Assembly: GCA_017651645.1 (NCBI GenBank)
Contig: JAGCCO010000042.1
Coordinates: 1 to 64,000, forward strand
Length of the DNA: 64,000 nucleotides
Source of the DNA: Bacteroidales bacterium
GTDB lineage: Bacteria; Bacteroidota; Bacteroidia; Bacteroidales; F082
Direction: 5' to 3'
The notes beneath the pieces were generated by a model, which searched no databases, had not been told where the DNA came from, and saw only the letters and a program-made list of their open reading frames with translations. The position numbers were made by a program, and so were the translations under genes. Every line of letters begins with the position of its first letter. Within the stretch, counting starts at the first letter, position 1. This document shows, one piece after another, positions 51,993-60,778 of this stretch.

Positions 51993-52601
51993 TCAGCAAA
52001 CAAAAACATCTGGATAACGAATTTCTTTTAGTTTGAAACCATAATCAAAGTTCGATTCATTATCTGGAGAATATACTGCATCAGGAAGAAGTATCATGCC
52101 TCGCATGCTATCCTCAACGCTGTCCATATCAGAAGTAACGGGAAAGGTTTCCTTCCATGAAAACACGGCATAACGTACCTCCTTTTGCTCAATATGATGC
52201 TTTACAACCGGATTTGCACAGAATAGTACTAATGTGTTATACAATTGCCTGCGTGATTTTTGTCGCTTGTCTTTTACATAATCAGAATTTGAACAGGTCA
52301 TTTCAATCAATGCTATAGTATAGCTCGTGTCTATCTTGTAATCGCATATCTCGCCTACGTAGTCTCTAATATAGCTGAAAACATCATCCACACTGATGGA
52401 ATAGACTTGATGGTCGCTATAAACCCTTAACTGTTCTCTATTGTCTGGATCACCGCTGCAAACATATTTGCAACCTTGACATGCGCTTAGGTCAAGCAGT
52501 GAAAAACTACCATTGAAGGTTCTCTCTTGCAGATTTACCAACACACCGTCTTTCTTGTCGAACGTCACATAAAAACTCCCTTCAAATAACTCCTTCAACA
52601 T
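51993..52601 (-). CDS. Unknown protein paired with an ABC-type ATPase
   Basis: This is a 202-residue soluble protein. It starts four bases after the ATPase stop, so the two form one unit. Visible features are CQGCKYVCSGDPDN (two close cysteines, possibly metal binding) and KDKRQKSRRQLYNTLVLFCANPVVKHHIEQKEVRYAVFSWKE. It lacks a recognisable nuclease or TOPRIM motif. In two-gene defence systems such a second gene is usually the effector; that role is inferred from layout only. A good terminator follows. Confidence 0.6.
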   Translation of the reverse strand: MLKELFEGSFYVTFDKKDGVLVNLQERTFNGSFSLLDLSACQGCKYVCSGDPDNREQLRVYSDHQVYSISVDDVFSYIRDYVGEICDYKIDTSYTIALIEMTCSNSDYVKDKRQKSRRQLYNTLVLFCANPVVKHHIEQKEVRYAVFSWKETFPVTSDMDSVEDSMRGMILLPDAVYSPDNESNFDYGFKLKEIRYPDVFVC

Positions 52602-52605
52602 AATC

Positions 52606-53856
52606 CTACAAACCTCTCATTTCGCGATATTCACGATACATGTAACGCATAGCTTCTACAAGGTCTTCAGCATTAACACTCATTGCTCCCGTCTTGGTGT
52701 TGACCTGCATAAGGTCGGTTAGCCGCCCGTCAGTTGTGGCAAACACACTGAGTTCTTGAGGATTAAGGTTAACCTTATCGAATATGCCCTTGTTAAATCG
52801 CTCGATTAGAACATTTAAATAATTCAGGATAAAAGGACTATGAGTGGTGATGGTGCATCTATGCGAACGATCATTGAAGCACAAATTAAGCATGGTTTCA
52901 AGCAATGCCACTTGGGTAAAAGGATAAAGGTTTTGTTCTGGCTCCTCAATAATGAAAGATGTACGAATTGGGACGGTCAGTCTCTCTACCTCACTTTGAT
53001 AATCCCTTAAAAGGCTTTGTGCTTCCGGATCGCCTTTGTGCAGACGTTCGTTGGCCCTCATTATCAGTTGGCTGCGATTGTTCGGACTAACTTCATCCGG
53101 AAACATCTGTTGTAAGACAATAGTGTCGGTGAGTTTCTGGCGTATCTTACGTGTTTTGACATCCGTATCAAATGAGGTCTTTTCGGCGTATGTGGTAAAA
53201 TACTGGTCGGAATAGTATTGCAACATGATTTGTAGTGGCACAACCGACTGCAAACCACTTGAAGCACTGCCTAAAGGAATATGGTATGTTTTGCCGTTAA
53301 CGTGCTCTATGCGGTCTTTATACTTCAATTCGTCAGGGTCATAGTAATACCGAACGCCCAAATCCAAAATGTTGGTCTTGTTAAGCTCATCATAAAACTC
53401 ACGGGCATTAAACCAATCGAACAAGAAACTGCGAAGATTGGTTGGGCCAAACTCAATACCCTGCAACTCAGGCAATGTCACCGAATTGCGTTCAGAAGGA
53501 ATATAGCAAATCTTCTCGCGGCGATATGCTTTCTGGTCTTTAAGTTTAATAGTGAACTCTTCACCTTTCATAGAGATGAGAATGACATCCGTCTCAAAAA
53601 GCACCTCCGATTGTTTGTCAAAATAGTCGGTCATCTTATGGAAGTCTTCCATGAGAGAACAAAACTCAGCAAGATTTGCCACAGCCTTTTCGTTCATTGT
53701 TGTAGCCACTTCTTTCTCAATCCAGCTACAAGTACTGAATATTTTGGCAATAGTGCTTTTACCGCTACTTTGAGGACCTATGATGAAGTTAAATCGTTTG
53801 AATTCAACATCTGTTTCTTTTATAGGCCCTATATTTCGTATGATAAGATGACGCAT
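52606..53856 (-). CDS. ABC/SMC-like AAA ATPase (defence-type, OLD/PtuA-like fold)
   Basis: This is a 416-residue ATPase. Walker A is GPQSSGKST (27-35), the ABC signature-like SASSGLQS is at 197-204, Walker B FIIEEPE at 301-307 and the H-loop TTHSPF at 337-342. This set is typical of the AAA_15/AAA_21 group found in OLD, Septu, PARIS and retron systems. No TOPRIM or nuclease domain is fused. It has its own -7 element (TATTTTTG at 53880-53887), so it is a unit separate from the membrane-protein cluster upstream. The paired gene at 51993 would be the effector or target-sensing partner. Confidence 0.82.
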   Translation of the reverse strand: MRHLIIRNIGPIKETDVEFKRFNFIIGPQSSGKSTIAKIFSTCSWIEKEVATTMNEKAVANLAEFCSLMEDFHKMTDYFDKQSEVLFETDVILISMKGEEFTIKLKDQKAYRREKICYIPSERNSVTLPELQGIEFGPTNLRSFLFDWFNAREFYDELNKTNILDLGVRYYYDPDELKYKDRIEHVNGKTYHIPLGSASSGLQSVVPLQIMLQYYSDQYFTTYAEKTSFDTDVKTRKIRQKLTDTIVLQQMFPDEVSPNNRSQLIMRANERLHKGDPEAQSLLRDYQSEVERLTVPIRTSFIIEEPEQNLYPFTQVALLETMLNLCFNDRSHRCTITTHSPFILNYLNVLIERFNKGIFDKVNLNPQELSVFATTDGRLTDLMQVNTKTGAMSVNAEDLVEAMRYMYREYREMRGL

Positions 53857-53879
53857 ATCACGATTAGTTTTTCATTTTG

Positions 53880-53887
53880 CAAAAATA
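53880..53887 (-). promoter_or_regulatory. -7 element of the ATPase/partner operon
   Basis: The complement reads TATTTTTG, 23 bases ahead of the ATG at 53856. Confidence 0.65.
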
Positions 53888-53944
53888 GAATAAAAACTAA
53901 AAACAGCAAACAAGAATTCTTCTCACAATCAAACCACAACCAAT

Positions 53945-53965
53945 AACTTTCAACTCTAAACTTTC
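53945..53965. repeat. Heptamer tandem array (3 units)
   Basis: The units are AACTTTC, AACTCTA and AACTTTC, in the gap between the membrane cluster and the ATPase pair. Confidence 0.7.
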
Positions 53966-54005
53966 TTTCTATTGTCTACTACAGTACACGATTCTAAACA
54001 CTTAG

Positions 54006-54917
54006 TCACAATCCGTGAATCTGAGACTTGAAGACTTTACCCCATAATTCCTGGTCGTTCTTGTTGGGTAAGCGTTGCATCTCGAAAAACTCCTGTGGTT
54101 CATAATCGTCTGAGAAATGCACAAATCGCATGACTTGCACCATGGTTTCCATGATATGGGAGAGGCTTCGGTCGCGCTTGTCCATAATCAGCCACAGCAA
54201 ACCCTGACCTATCTTCCCTCTTAAACCTCCTTTTCTAGCACTATTATCAATCCAGAACAAGATGCGGTCACCTATCTTGCCTAACCACTTGTGCACACGG
54301 TGTTTCCGATAGGTCAAGCTGAAATGGCTCAGTTGTCTGCAAATCACCTTGTCCAGCGCCCCATAAGCCCAAATGCAATGGCTGAACATCATCATGCCTG
54401 TAAGCTTATACATCCAGTCGATATGCTTTCTTGCTTTTTCTTCCTGCACTTTCAGCACGACAGCATGCTCTGTGTCACAAAACGCATCCAGCCATAGCTT
54501 TAGGTGTGAGTACAAGGCCAAAGACTTTTCAATTTGTCGCGAAACCTTGTCGTCCAAATAAATCTGATAATTCCTTTTTACATCACATAACCTGTCATAG
54601 AACGCATCGAAACTCGCTTCATCAGCAAAAGCTCTCGGGTATTCGAAATGAAAAGTAGCCACATCAAAATGCTGCAGTATTGTCTTGGCTCTTTCCTCTT
54701 CCTCCAAGGTGGCATCCTGTAGTTCCTGGGCCTCAAAGAATGCTTTTAATATCTGCTCATAGCCGTCAATACGATCAATGGCTAACTTGCCTTCTATCCT
54801 AATCTCACGCTTACGCCTGTTTTGGTAATAAGCGGCAAAGAGTGCCATGATGATACCCGGCACAAGCACATTGAGCACCGAGAAAATCCCCTCCCACATA
54901 TACTGAGGCATAGACAT
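54006..54917 (-). CDS. Membrane-anchored helical protein, paralogue C of a three-gene cluster
   Basis: This is a 303-residue protein with one N-terminal membrane helix (about 10-29, IFSVLNVLVPGIIMALFAAYY), then a basic stretch RRKREIRIEGKL and an all-helical, apparently cytosolic body. DRIDGYEQILKAFFEAQEL and YPRAFADEASFDAFYDRL...YLDDKVSRQIEKSLALYSHLKLWLDAF line up with matching parts of the two proteins upstream (54924 and 55711), so the three are distant paralogues. It is the last gene of the cluster, six bases after the previous one. No enzymatic motif is seen. Function unknown. Confidence 0.72.
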   Translation of the reverse strand: MSMPQYMWEGIFSVLNVLVPGIIMALFAAYYQNRRKREIRIEGKLAIDRIDGYEQILKAFFEAQELQDATLEEEERAKTILQHFDVATFHFEYPRAFADEASFDAFYDRLCDVKRNYQIYLDDKVSRQIEKSLALYSHLKLWLDAFCDTEHAVVLKVQEEKARKHIDWMYKLTGMMMFSHCIWAYGALDKVICRQLSHFSLTYRKHRVHKWLGKIGDRILFWIDNSARKGGLRGKIGQGLLWLIMDKRDRSLSHIMETMVQVMRFVHFSDDYEPQEFFEMQRLPNKNDQELWGKVFKSQIHGL

Positions 54918-54923
54918 CCGTTT

Positions 54924-55766
54924 TTAATGAGGCACTACACAAGCCGCCATCCCTTGTGCAATAGCGTTTGTTATGACCTTGTTGATTTCTTCTTTCTTTA
55001 ATAGCAACTTAGTCTTCATCAACTCGCTCATAATAGGTCCCTCTGGGCTGTTGAAGAAATCATAAGTAAATGCTATCCCATCGCGATGGTTAAACGAAAG
55101 ATTCTTAAAACTCAGCTTCATCGTGGCAATCAGCTTATCCATCTGTTCCACTAGCTCGTCCTGTAGCATCATCCCAAGTTCAACTGAAAGCAGCCTTTCT
55201 GCGGCAGCCACTTCTTCCTTGTCGAGAGACAACCCTGCATCGACGAACTGCTCCTCAAACATCACCAAAAACCTTCTAAAACACGCAAAGTAGTTTTGAA
55301 ACCGTAAGGTTTGTATCAAAACATCATCGTCGAAATACAACCTTTTCGATGAGATATAATTGTCGATGCCCAGAAATTCCTCTGTCAGACTCCGAGGTGC
55401 ATCAAAAATAGACAAGAGTTGATTTGAATTTATAGGATTGAATTCGATACCTTCGTTTTTCAGTTGCCTCATGGCAGCGTCGTGGATATCGGAAGGGATA
55501 ATCACCATGGCTTTCAAGGATTCCAACTTGGCACTCAGTTCCTCGTAGATGTCCAATTTACGTTTCAGTAGGGCCCCTTCCACAGCGTTGATTTCACTCT
55601 TCCTTCCAAACAACCATGTTGAAATCCATGCCACCACTATGCCGCCCAAGGTGATGACAAGTAGCTGCATGATGCCTTTCCCAATATAGTCAGGAAGCTG
55701 ATTTATCGTCTCAATCAACGTTGTCACAAACTCTATCTCTATAATAATCGGCATAACAGTTACCAT
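54924..55766 (-). CDS. Membrane-anchored helical protein, paralogue B of a three-gene cluster
   Basis: This is a 280-residue protein. A membrane helix (about 32-53, GIMQLLVITLGGIVVAWISTWL) is followed by FGRKSEINAVEGALLKRKLDIYEELSAKLESLKAM, very like the start of paralogue C. IFDAPRSLTEEFLGIDNYI...FDDDVLIQTLRFQNYFACFRRFL matches IFD/SPERLLQFYTDF...FIDQELKHRLTCFQYWLDDVMDFL-type sequence in paralogue A. It overlaps paralogue A by 56 bases, so the first codons may be an artefact and ATG 55754 (MPIIIEIEF) could be the true start. Function unknown. Confidence 0.7.
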   Translation of the reverse strand: MVTVMPIIIEIEFVTTLIETINQLPDYIGKGIMQLLVITLGGIVVAWISTWLFGRKSEINAVEGALLKRKLDIYEELSAKLESLKAMVIIPSDIHDAAMRQLKNEGIEFNPINSNQLLSIFDAPRSLTEEFLGIDNYISSKRLYFDDDVLIQTLRFQNYFACFRRFLVMFEEQFVDAGLSLDKEEVAAAERLLSVELGMMLQDELVEQMDKLIATMKLSFKNLSFNHRDGIAFTYDFFNSPEGPIMSELMKTKLLLKKEEINKVITNAIAQGMAACVVPH

Positions 55767-56682
55767 ATTCTCTAATCAAAGCGACCAACTGGTCTTGGTC
55801 CTCCATGATGGAGGGGTTATTGGCAAAGGACTTATCAAAATGCACTAAAGGAAACAAAGTCAATAGATCTTGTTGGTACTTTTGGAGTTGTGTACGGCCA
55901 TATTCGTGGTACAGTACTTGAAAATAAAACCACTCGACCGCTTTTTTCCAATGGCTTTCATCTTCTTTGTCGATGATGCGTTCACAATAAGCCGCAATCT
56001 TTCTTGAAATCCTGGCTTTCAATGAATTTGAATAGACACCTGCGATTTTGATGTTGCCCAATCGGTCGCGCAACAAACTGTCGATTTGGTTGAAGAAACG
56101 GTTCACGTCCTCCTGAAGGGCAATCCCCATCGTTTGACAAGCCAGCGTACAGCTTTCATGGATTGTTTTTTCGTCATAATGCCACCTCTTGTCGTATTCG
56201 GTATGAACGAAAGCACCGAGAAAATCCATTACATCATCCAACCAATACTGAAAGCAGGTAAGTCTATGTTTCAGTTCTTGGTCTATAAACCCCTCTTCCT
56301 TATCCAACATCCTGTTAAAGTCGGTATAAAACTGAAGCAAACGCTCGGGTGAGTCGAAGAAGGAGACGTACTCCATGCCTTGATAACCGATTTTGAATCT
56401 CCGAGAAGAAAGCAAGCTGTTAAACCAATCTTCCTTCTGTTTGGGTGGCGCAATCACGCTCTGCAACCCCATCACCCAACGATGAATGTCCTTATAGGTG
56501 TCCACCCGCCATTCCAGAACATATCCCTTGATGTCCGTGAAAACATCCTTACGCTTCACGAATACCTTGGTTAGGTATGCCAACAGCAATGCCACCAAGA
56601 CATACTTGATAACCAAAAACAAAATGTTCCACGTGGATGGAGATAGGTTTAAGAAGTTTTGGGGTATGGAAGCGTCAGACAT
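55711..56682 (-). CDS. Membrane-anchored helical protein, paralogue A of a three-gene cluster
   Basis: This is a 323-residue protein from ATG 56682 (MSDASIPQNF). The membrane helix is at about 20-41 (ILFLVIKYVLVALLLAYLTKVF), then KRKDVFTDIKGYVLEWRVDTYKDIHRWVMGLQ and a helical body with FDSPERLLQFYTDFNRML and a C-terminal ALIREYGNCYADYYRDR. The layout (short outside end, one helix, basic stretch, Y-D/E helix, helical bundle) is the same as in paralogues B and C. The tiny membrane gene upstream is 15 bases away. No nucleotide-binding or nuclease motif is present. Confidence 0.72.
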   Translation of the reverse strand: MSDASIPQNFLNLSPSTWNILFLVIKYVLVALLLAYLTKVFVKRKDVFTDIKGYVLEWRVDTYKDIHRWVMGLQSVIAPPKQKEDWFNSLLSSRRFKIGYQGMEYVSFFDSPERLLQFYTDFNRMLDKEEGFIDQELKHRLTCFQYWLDDVMDFLGAFVHTEYDKRWHYDEKTIHESCTLACQTMGIALQEDVNRFFNQIDSLLRDRLGNIKIAGVYSNSLKARISRKIAAYCERIIDKEDESHWKKAVEWFYFQVLYHEYGRTQLQKYQQDLLTLFPLVHFDKSFANNPSIMEDQDQLVALIREYGNCYADYYRDRVCDNVD

Positions 56683-56697
56683 AAATACCAATACATA

Positions 56698-56910
56698 TCA
56701 AACAAACAACTCACCAATAAGGTTCTTGTATTGCGGATAAGCATTGCGCGCATCCATTACGATCTGCTTTCTTACCCCTTCGGAATCGACCCTTAACATA
56801 TTATAGTCGTATATAGCTGTGATAAGCATACCACCCAGTGCGATAATAACAGCTGCTATTACCTTACTCCATACTGGGTCTTCCCATGCATTTTTGAAAA
56901 AGTTCTTCAT
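56698..56910 (-). CDS. Tiny single-span membrane protein, first gene of the paralogue cluster
   Basis: This is a 70-residue protein from ATG 56910 (MKNFFKNAWEDPVWSKVIAA); a longer frame adds only a Lys/Asn-rich lead. One membrane helix (about 16-36, VIAAVIIALGGMLITAIYDYN) is followed by a helical tail (EGVRKQIVMDARNAYPQYKNLIGELFV). It heads the tandem set of three anchored helical proteins and probably works with them in the membrane. Bases 56911-57190 (280) hold no further gene that I can support and no clear promoter. Confidence 0.6.
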   Translation of the reverse strand: MKNFFKNAWEDPVWSKVIAAVIIALGGMLITAIYDYNMLRVDSEGVRKQIVMDARNAYPQYKNLIGELFV

Positions 56911-57190
56911 GAAAAATGAATTGTTATTATTTTTCTTCTGCACCTATCTCGTAAGCAATAAATCTAAATCAAAACTGCCGCTTGTTCAGCTCAACGCAGG
57001 TACTTCCTTTCCCAATCGTTTATATGCTTTCCAAAAGAACTGGTTCATCTTTATGGTTATACTTTTCTTCTCTTGACAACAACTTTTTTGGACTTAAAAA
57101 CCGCTTCGGCAGATGATGGAATATGAGAGCCATCATTATCCATCACTACATATCGAATGCCTGTATTTCATAGTCGCATGGTGAAATTCC

Positions 57191-60100
57191 TCAATTTAAA
57201 TCGGTCCCGTTGTCATAATACTGATTGCGAATGTCCCAGCATGTTTCCTCGCTTTCATAGTATGATTTCCAACGCGATAGAAGATCATCATATTTCTTGG
57301 TGTCCTTATTTGCCAACAAACAATGAACCATTGGTGCAACTAAAAATCTATAGTGCATTTTGTTATTCGCCGAAAGTTCATTGTCATTTGCAGCAATCTC
57401 TGTTTCGTCAAACAATCGTTCAAGTCCAAGAATGAGATTTTTGGTTATTATTTCGGATTCTTGGAACGTTTCTTTCTTCGTGAAAAAGACAAGTCCACCA
57501 ATAATAGAATTCCCTCCCTGCCATGCATTGGAACGAAAATAGTCACTCATCAATTCCACCCATTGAATAACATCCTGACCTTTTTTGAACAACTGGATAA
57601 TAGCCTTAACACAGTCTTCCACAAAGCGGCCTTTGGATGAAGCCAAACGTTTGCAAATTTCCCATGAAAAATCTATTGGCTCTTGAAGAAAATCCGACAG
57701 AGCAACCTTCATTTGTAATGCTGGCATCCCATAGTCTTCAAATTCCTGCGTCATCCTTTCTAAATTCAAAAGATTACATTCATCCAAGAGTTTAATGTTG
57801 GGAGCGATAATGCCCGTAACAATAGTTGCAACATCATTGAAACGACCTTGAAATTCTTCTTTTACCGAAAACCCTACCCCGTTGTCTTCTTCGAGTAGTC
57901 TTTTTTTGCCACTATTCCACATACTAATTATGCCCGAACAAATATGATTAATGGATGGCGCATCCCAAATAAAATCTTTCCCGTAGTTTATTGTCCCTTT
58001 AATATCATTCAAAATCGGCAAGAAGCCCCCGTAAATGCTTATAGTAGAACTATCATCCTCTTGAGGAAAGACACATTTGCAGAAATATTCTTTTAGCCTT
58101 GCTTTTGGATCAACATCTTGTGGATGTGGGAAAGACAAGAAAGCAAAACGATAATAAATCATGTCCGCCGGAAAACCAGTATTGTCACACTTTGACCACA
58201 ACGCTTCTCCCAACCTTTTTTGCTGTTGGGTTGTGAGAGCGCCGCATTTATTCAAGTACAACAAACGACAAATAATTGCTTTATCGCATTTATCTTTTGT
58301 ACCTAATTGGTTGATTAGAGCATCCACCACACTTGAAGCAAGCGATTCATCAATTCCAACAGGATCATGGGCATAAAACAACGGTTCAAACCTACAGTCA
58401 CCACATCTGTCATTCGCAATGGCCATTTGTGCCAACTTGGGAATCAATCCTTTGATTTGCACTTTAGAAAAAGAAGACATCAACGAGGAAATCAATCCTT
58501 CCAAACCAACATAACGAATAGTCTTTCCATTCCGAAAGAGCCTATTGATATAATCGAACGTCTTTAACCTAGACTCGTAGGATGCTTTCATGCAGAGTCG
58601 TGCCAATATTTCAGGAAGTATGTTTTTGAAAACCAAAACCCAAGAAGAAGTTTCATCATCTTTGTCATGTTCAAGCAATTCACCAAAACATCTCAAATAC
58701 CGATCATATAATGCTGACACTTCCTCATGATTCCTTTGATTCAAGAAGCGACGATTAAAAACAGGGGCAACCATTTTGGGATCCCCCGAACGCATCATCC
58801 AACATTCTGCAATAGCCGGGGAACAATATTCCATCACTGACAATGCCTTTCCCAATGTAGACTTCTCCATAGTGTTCAAATACGGTAGATGTATTGGGAA
58901 TGCCGTCTCTTCATAATAGAGAAAGAAAGCATAGGCTATCCGATAACCCTGGGAGTTTTCACTCATATTGGTGACAGTACTTGAACGCCCCAGCCTAAAA
59001 GACGGCTCTTTGGTTTTGACCGTCACCAATTCTTCAATAAAGTGCAGTTGAGCATCAAAAAACTCACGCTCGTACCATATATCTTCATATGGGCGTAATT
59101 CATTCCACATAGATCGCGCCTCGAATGTCACAGACTCATCACGAGAAAAATTGGCCATTGTCATGCAATTCCACACCGTATGGGCATGTACTTTGCGAGA
59201 AGCCCAGAAGTAACGATCTTTCTCGTTGTCTGATGCCTGCAGCTTTTCACAAATGTCCTTAAAGGCTCTTTGCGTAATCTCTTTACCCGACTCCAACGAC
59301 AAATACTCTGCCCAAAGCGAACCTCTTCGAATATCCCAGTAAGGATCGGATTTTTGTTCCTGCCATTTGTCCAAAACCTTTCTCAACCATCCATAATCAT
59401 TTTGATAAACAGCCATTAATGCTTGCTCGTATGAAAAACGGCAACGTTGTTCATCGGGAAATCTGGAGCACAACAAAGAAAGCTCATCATAAAGGCAATG
59501 CCATTTGTCGCTCCAACCTTCTTGACGATAAAGTCTTAATAACCCCAATTTCAAATTCACCCACGCGACCCTAACATCATTTCGTGACCGACCTTTAAAT
59601 GGATGATACTTTTGCAATATGGATTGATAAACTGGTTCCCACCTGTTTTCAATAGGATATAGGTACTTCTCTAACCTCCAATTAAACAAATCCAAAAACA
59701 AAATATCGTCAGGTTTTGTCAATTGCGCCATCTTGTCTATCGGAAGAGAGAACCCTTCGATGTTGGCAATGAACTCTCGCTTGTCGCGTGGCAACACCAA
59801 CCATCCCGGATAGGAATCGCGTTCTGACTTCCATTTTGCATATTGCTCTTTAATATCCGCATTATGAGAGAAAGTCCGTCCCCATTCCATTGCCTGTTTC
59901 TTAAACCTTGTTCTTTCCTCCTCCCGATGGCGATGAAACTCTTCAAAATATTGTATGGCTGCAGCTATGTTCTCAAAGACTGTTGCTCTTTTCCCGGCAA
60001 AGCAACGCAAATCCACAACGATGACATTTTTATCGGCGAAAGTCTTCACCAAGGACTCCGAAACGGCACCCACTGTCAACATATAGACTTTTCTCTGATT

Positions 60101-60778
60101 GCCGCTTAACGCATCTTTCACCCAACCCAGCCATTGGATAAAGTTCGGATCATTTCCAGAGAAGCCAATCAACACCAATGTTTCCGTCATAATCGTGTTC
60201 TGGATATGGTTGATCATTGCCATATGTTGGGTAGGATACCTACGATAGTCCTCTTCGGTTATGACAATTGAACTTGAATCATTTATATCGCCATGCAACT
60301 TCATCAAAAAAGGAGAAGACGACACGCCAATATCTTGATCATTTGTAATAAGGGAATACGCACTTTTTCCCTGCTCATTCAGTCGGTAGGCGGCTCGTTC
60401 CAGAAGTGTATCATAATTTGTTGTGTAGATATCTTTCCACGGAAGTGACAACAATTGCAAATGCAAACCCGACGGTTCCAGGTTAGCATCATTAATTGAT
60501 TCACGAATCAAATCCGACAAGCTGTCCCTTCCACAAAAACATTTTACCTCTTCCGCCAACCTCAAAACATTGGCATAAGCTCTATCCTTGGCTCTAGGTT
60601 TGCGATGTTGGGTCTTTTCGAAAAACAAATCGCCCAATTCATCCCAATCTGGCGGTAGTTTTGCTCCCGACTTCGTTAAAGCATTCTTGCTAAACCCAGC
60701 ACCCACGAAAAGGCTGGCATGACCGTCCCATAGACGATTTGCAATGAAATCAAGGTACTGTTTCGTGGATTTTGACAT
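57191..60778 (-). CDS. SIR2-domain defence protein (DSR-like NADase candidate)
   Basis: This is a 1195-residue protein. Residues 1-290 are a SIR2_2-type domain: FVGAGFS (24-30), YTTNYD with catalytic-type Asn121, KLHGDIND with His162, and LVLIGFSGNDPNF. The rest is a long helical, repeat-like region with no second enzyme motif. This matches defence-associated SIR2 proteins (Dsr1/DSR2 class), where the large C-terminus senses a phage protein and the SIR2 domain then drains NAD+. Both catalytic residues are kept. It appears to be a single-gene unit; no partner is adjacent. The trigger is unknown, and an upstream antagonist or antitoxin is not evident. Confidence 0.85.
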   Translation of the reverse strand: MSKSTKQYLDFIANRLWDGHASLFVGAGFSKNALTKSGAKLPPDWDELGDLFFEKTQHRKPRAKDRAYANVLRLAEEVKCFCGRDSLSDLIRESINDANLEPSGLHLQLLSLPWKDIYTTNYDTLLERAAYRLNEQGKSAYSLITNDQDIGVSSSPFLMKLHGDINDSSSIVITEEDYRRYPTQHMAMINHIQNTIMTETLVLIGFSGNDPNFIQWLGWVKDALSGNQRKVYMLTVGAVSESLVKTFADKNVIVVDLRCFAGKRATVFENIAAAIQYFEEFHRHREEERTRFKKQAMEWGRTFSHNADIKEQYAKWKSERDSYPGWLVLPRDKREFIANIEGFSLPIDKMAQLTKPDDILFLDLFNWRLEKYLYPIENRWEPVYQSILQKYHPFKGRSRNDVRVAWVNLKLGLLRLYRQEGWSDKWHCLYDELSLLCSRFPDEQRCRFSYEQALMAVYQNDYGWLRKVLDKWQEQKSDPYWDIRRGSLWAEYLSLESGKEITQRAFKDICEKLQASDNEKDRYFWASRKVHAHTVWNCMTMANFSRDESVTFEARSMWNELRPYEDIWYEREFFDAQLHFIEELVTVKTKEPSFRLGRSSTVTNMSENSQGYRIAYAFFLYYEETAFPIHLPYLNTMEKSTLGKALSVMEYCSPAIAECWMMRSGDPKMVAPVFNRRFLNQRNHEEVSALYDRYLRCFGELLEHDKDDETSSWVLVFKNILPEILARLCMKASYESRLKTFDYINRLFRNGKTIRYVGLEGLISSLMSSFSKVQIKGLIPKLAQMAIANDRCGDCRFEPLFYAHDPVGIDESLASSVVDALINQLGTKDKCDKAIICRLLYLNKCGALTTQQQKRLGEALWSKCDNTGFPADMIYYRFAFLSFPHPQDVDPKARLKEYFCKCVFPQEDDSSTISIYGGFLPILNDIKGTINYGKDFIWDAPSINHICSGIISMWNSGKKRLLEEDNGVGFSVKEEFQGRFNDVATIVTGIIAPNIKLLDECNLLNLERMTQEFEDYGMPALQMKVALSDFLQEPIDFSWEICKRLASSKGRFVEDCVKAIIQLFKKGQDVIQWVELMSDYFRSNAWQGGNSIIGGLVFFTKKETFQESEIITKNLILGLERLFDETEIAANDNELSANNKMHYRFLVAPMVHCLLANKDTKKYDDLLSRWKSYYESEETCWDIRNQYYDNGTDLN

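Noticed and set aside
52606..53856. OLD-family nuclease or PARIS AriA
   Set aside because: No C-terminal TOPRIM on the ATPase and no recognisable TOPRIM in the partner, so the specific names are not supported.
56944..57190. Small plus-strand gene between the membrane cluster and the SIR2 gene
   Set aside because: Short open frames there lack a promoter, a family and protein-like composition.
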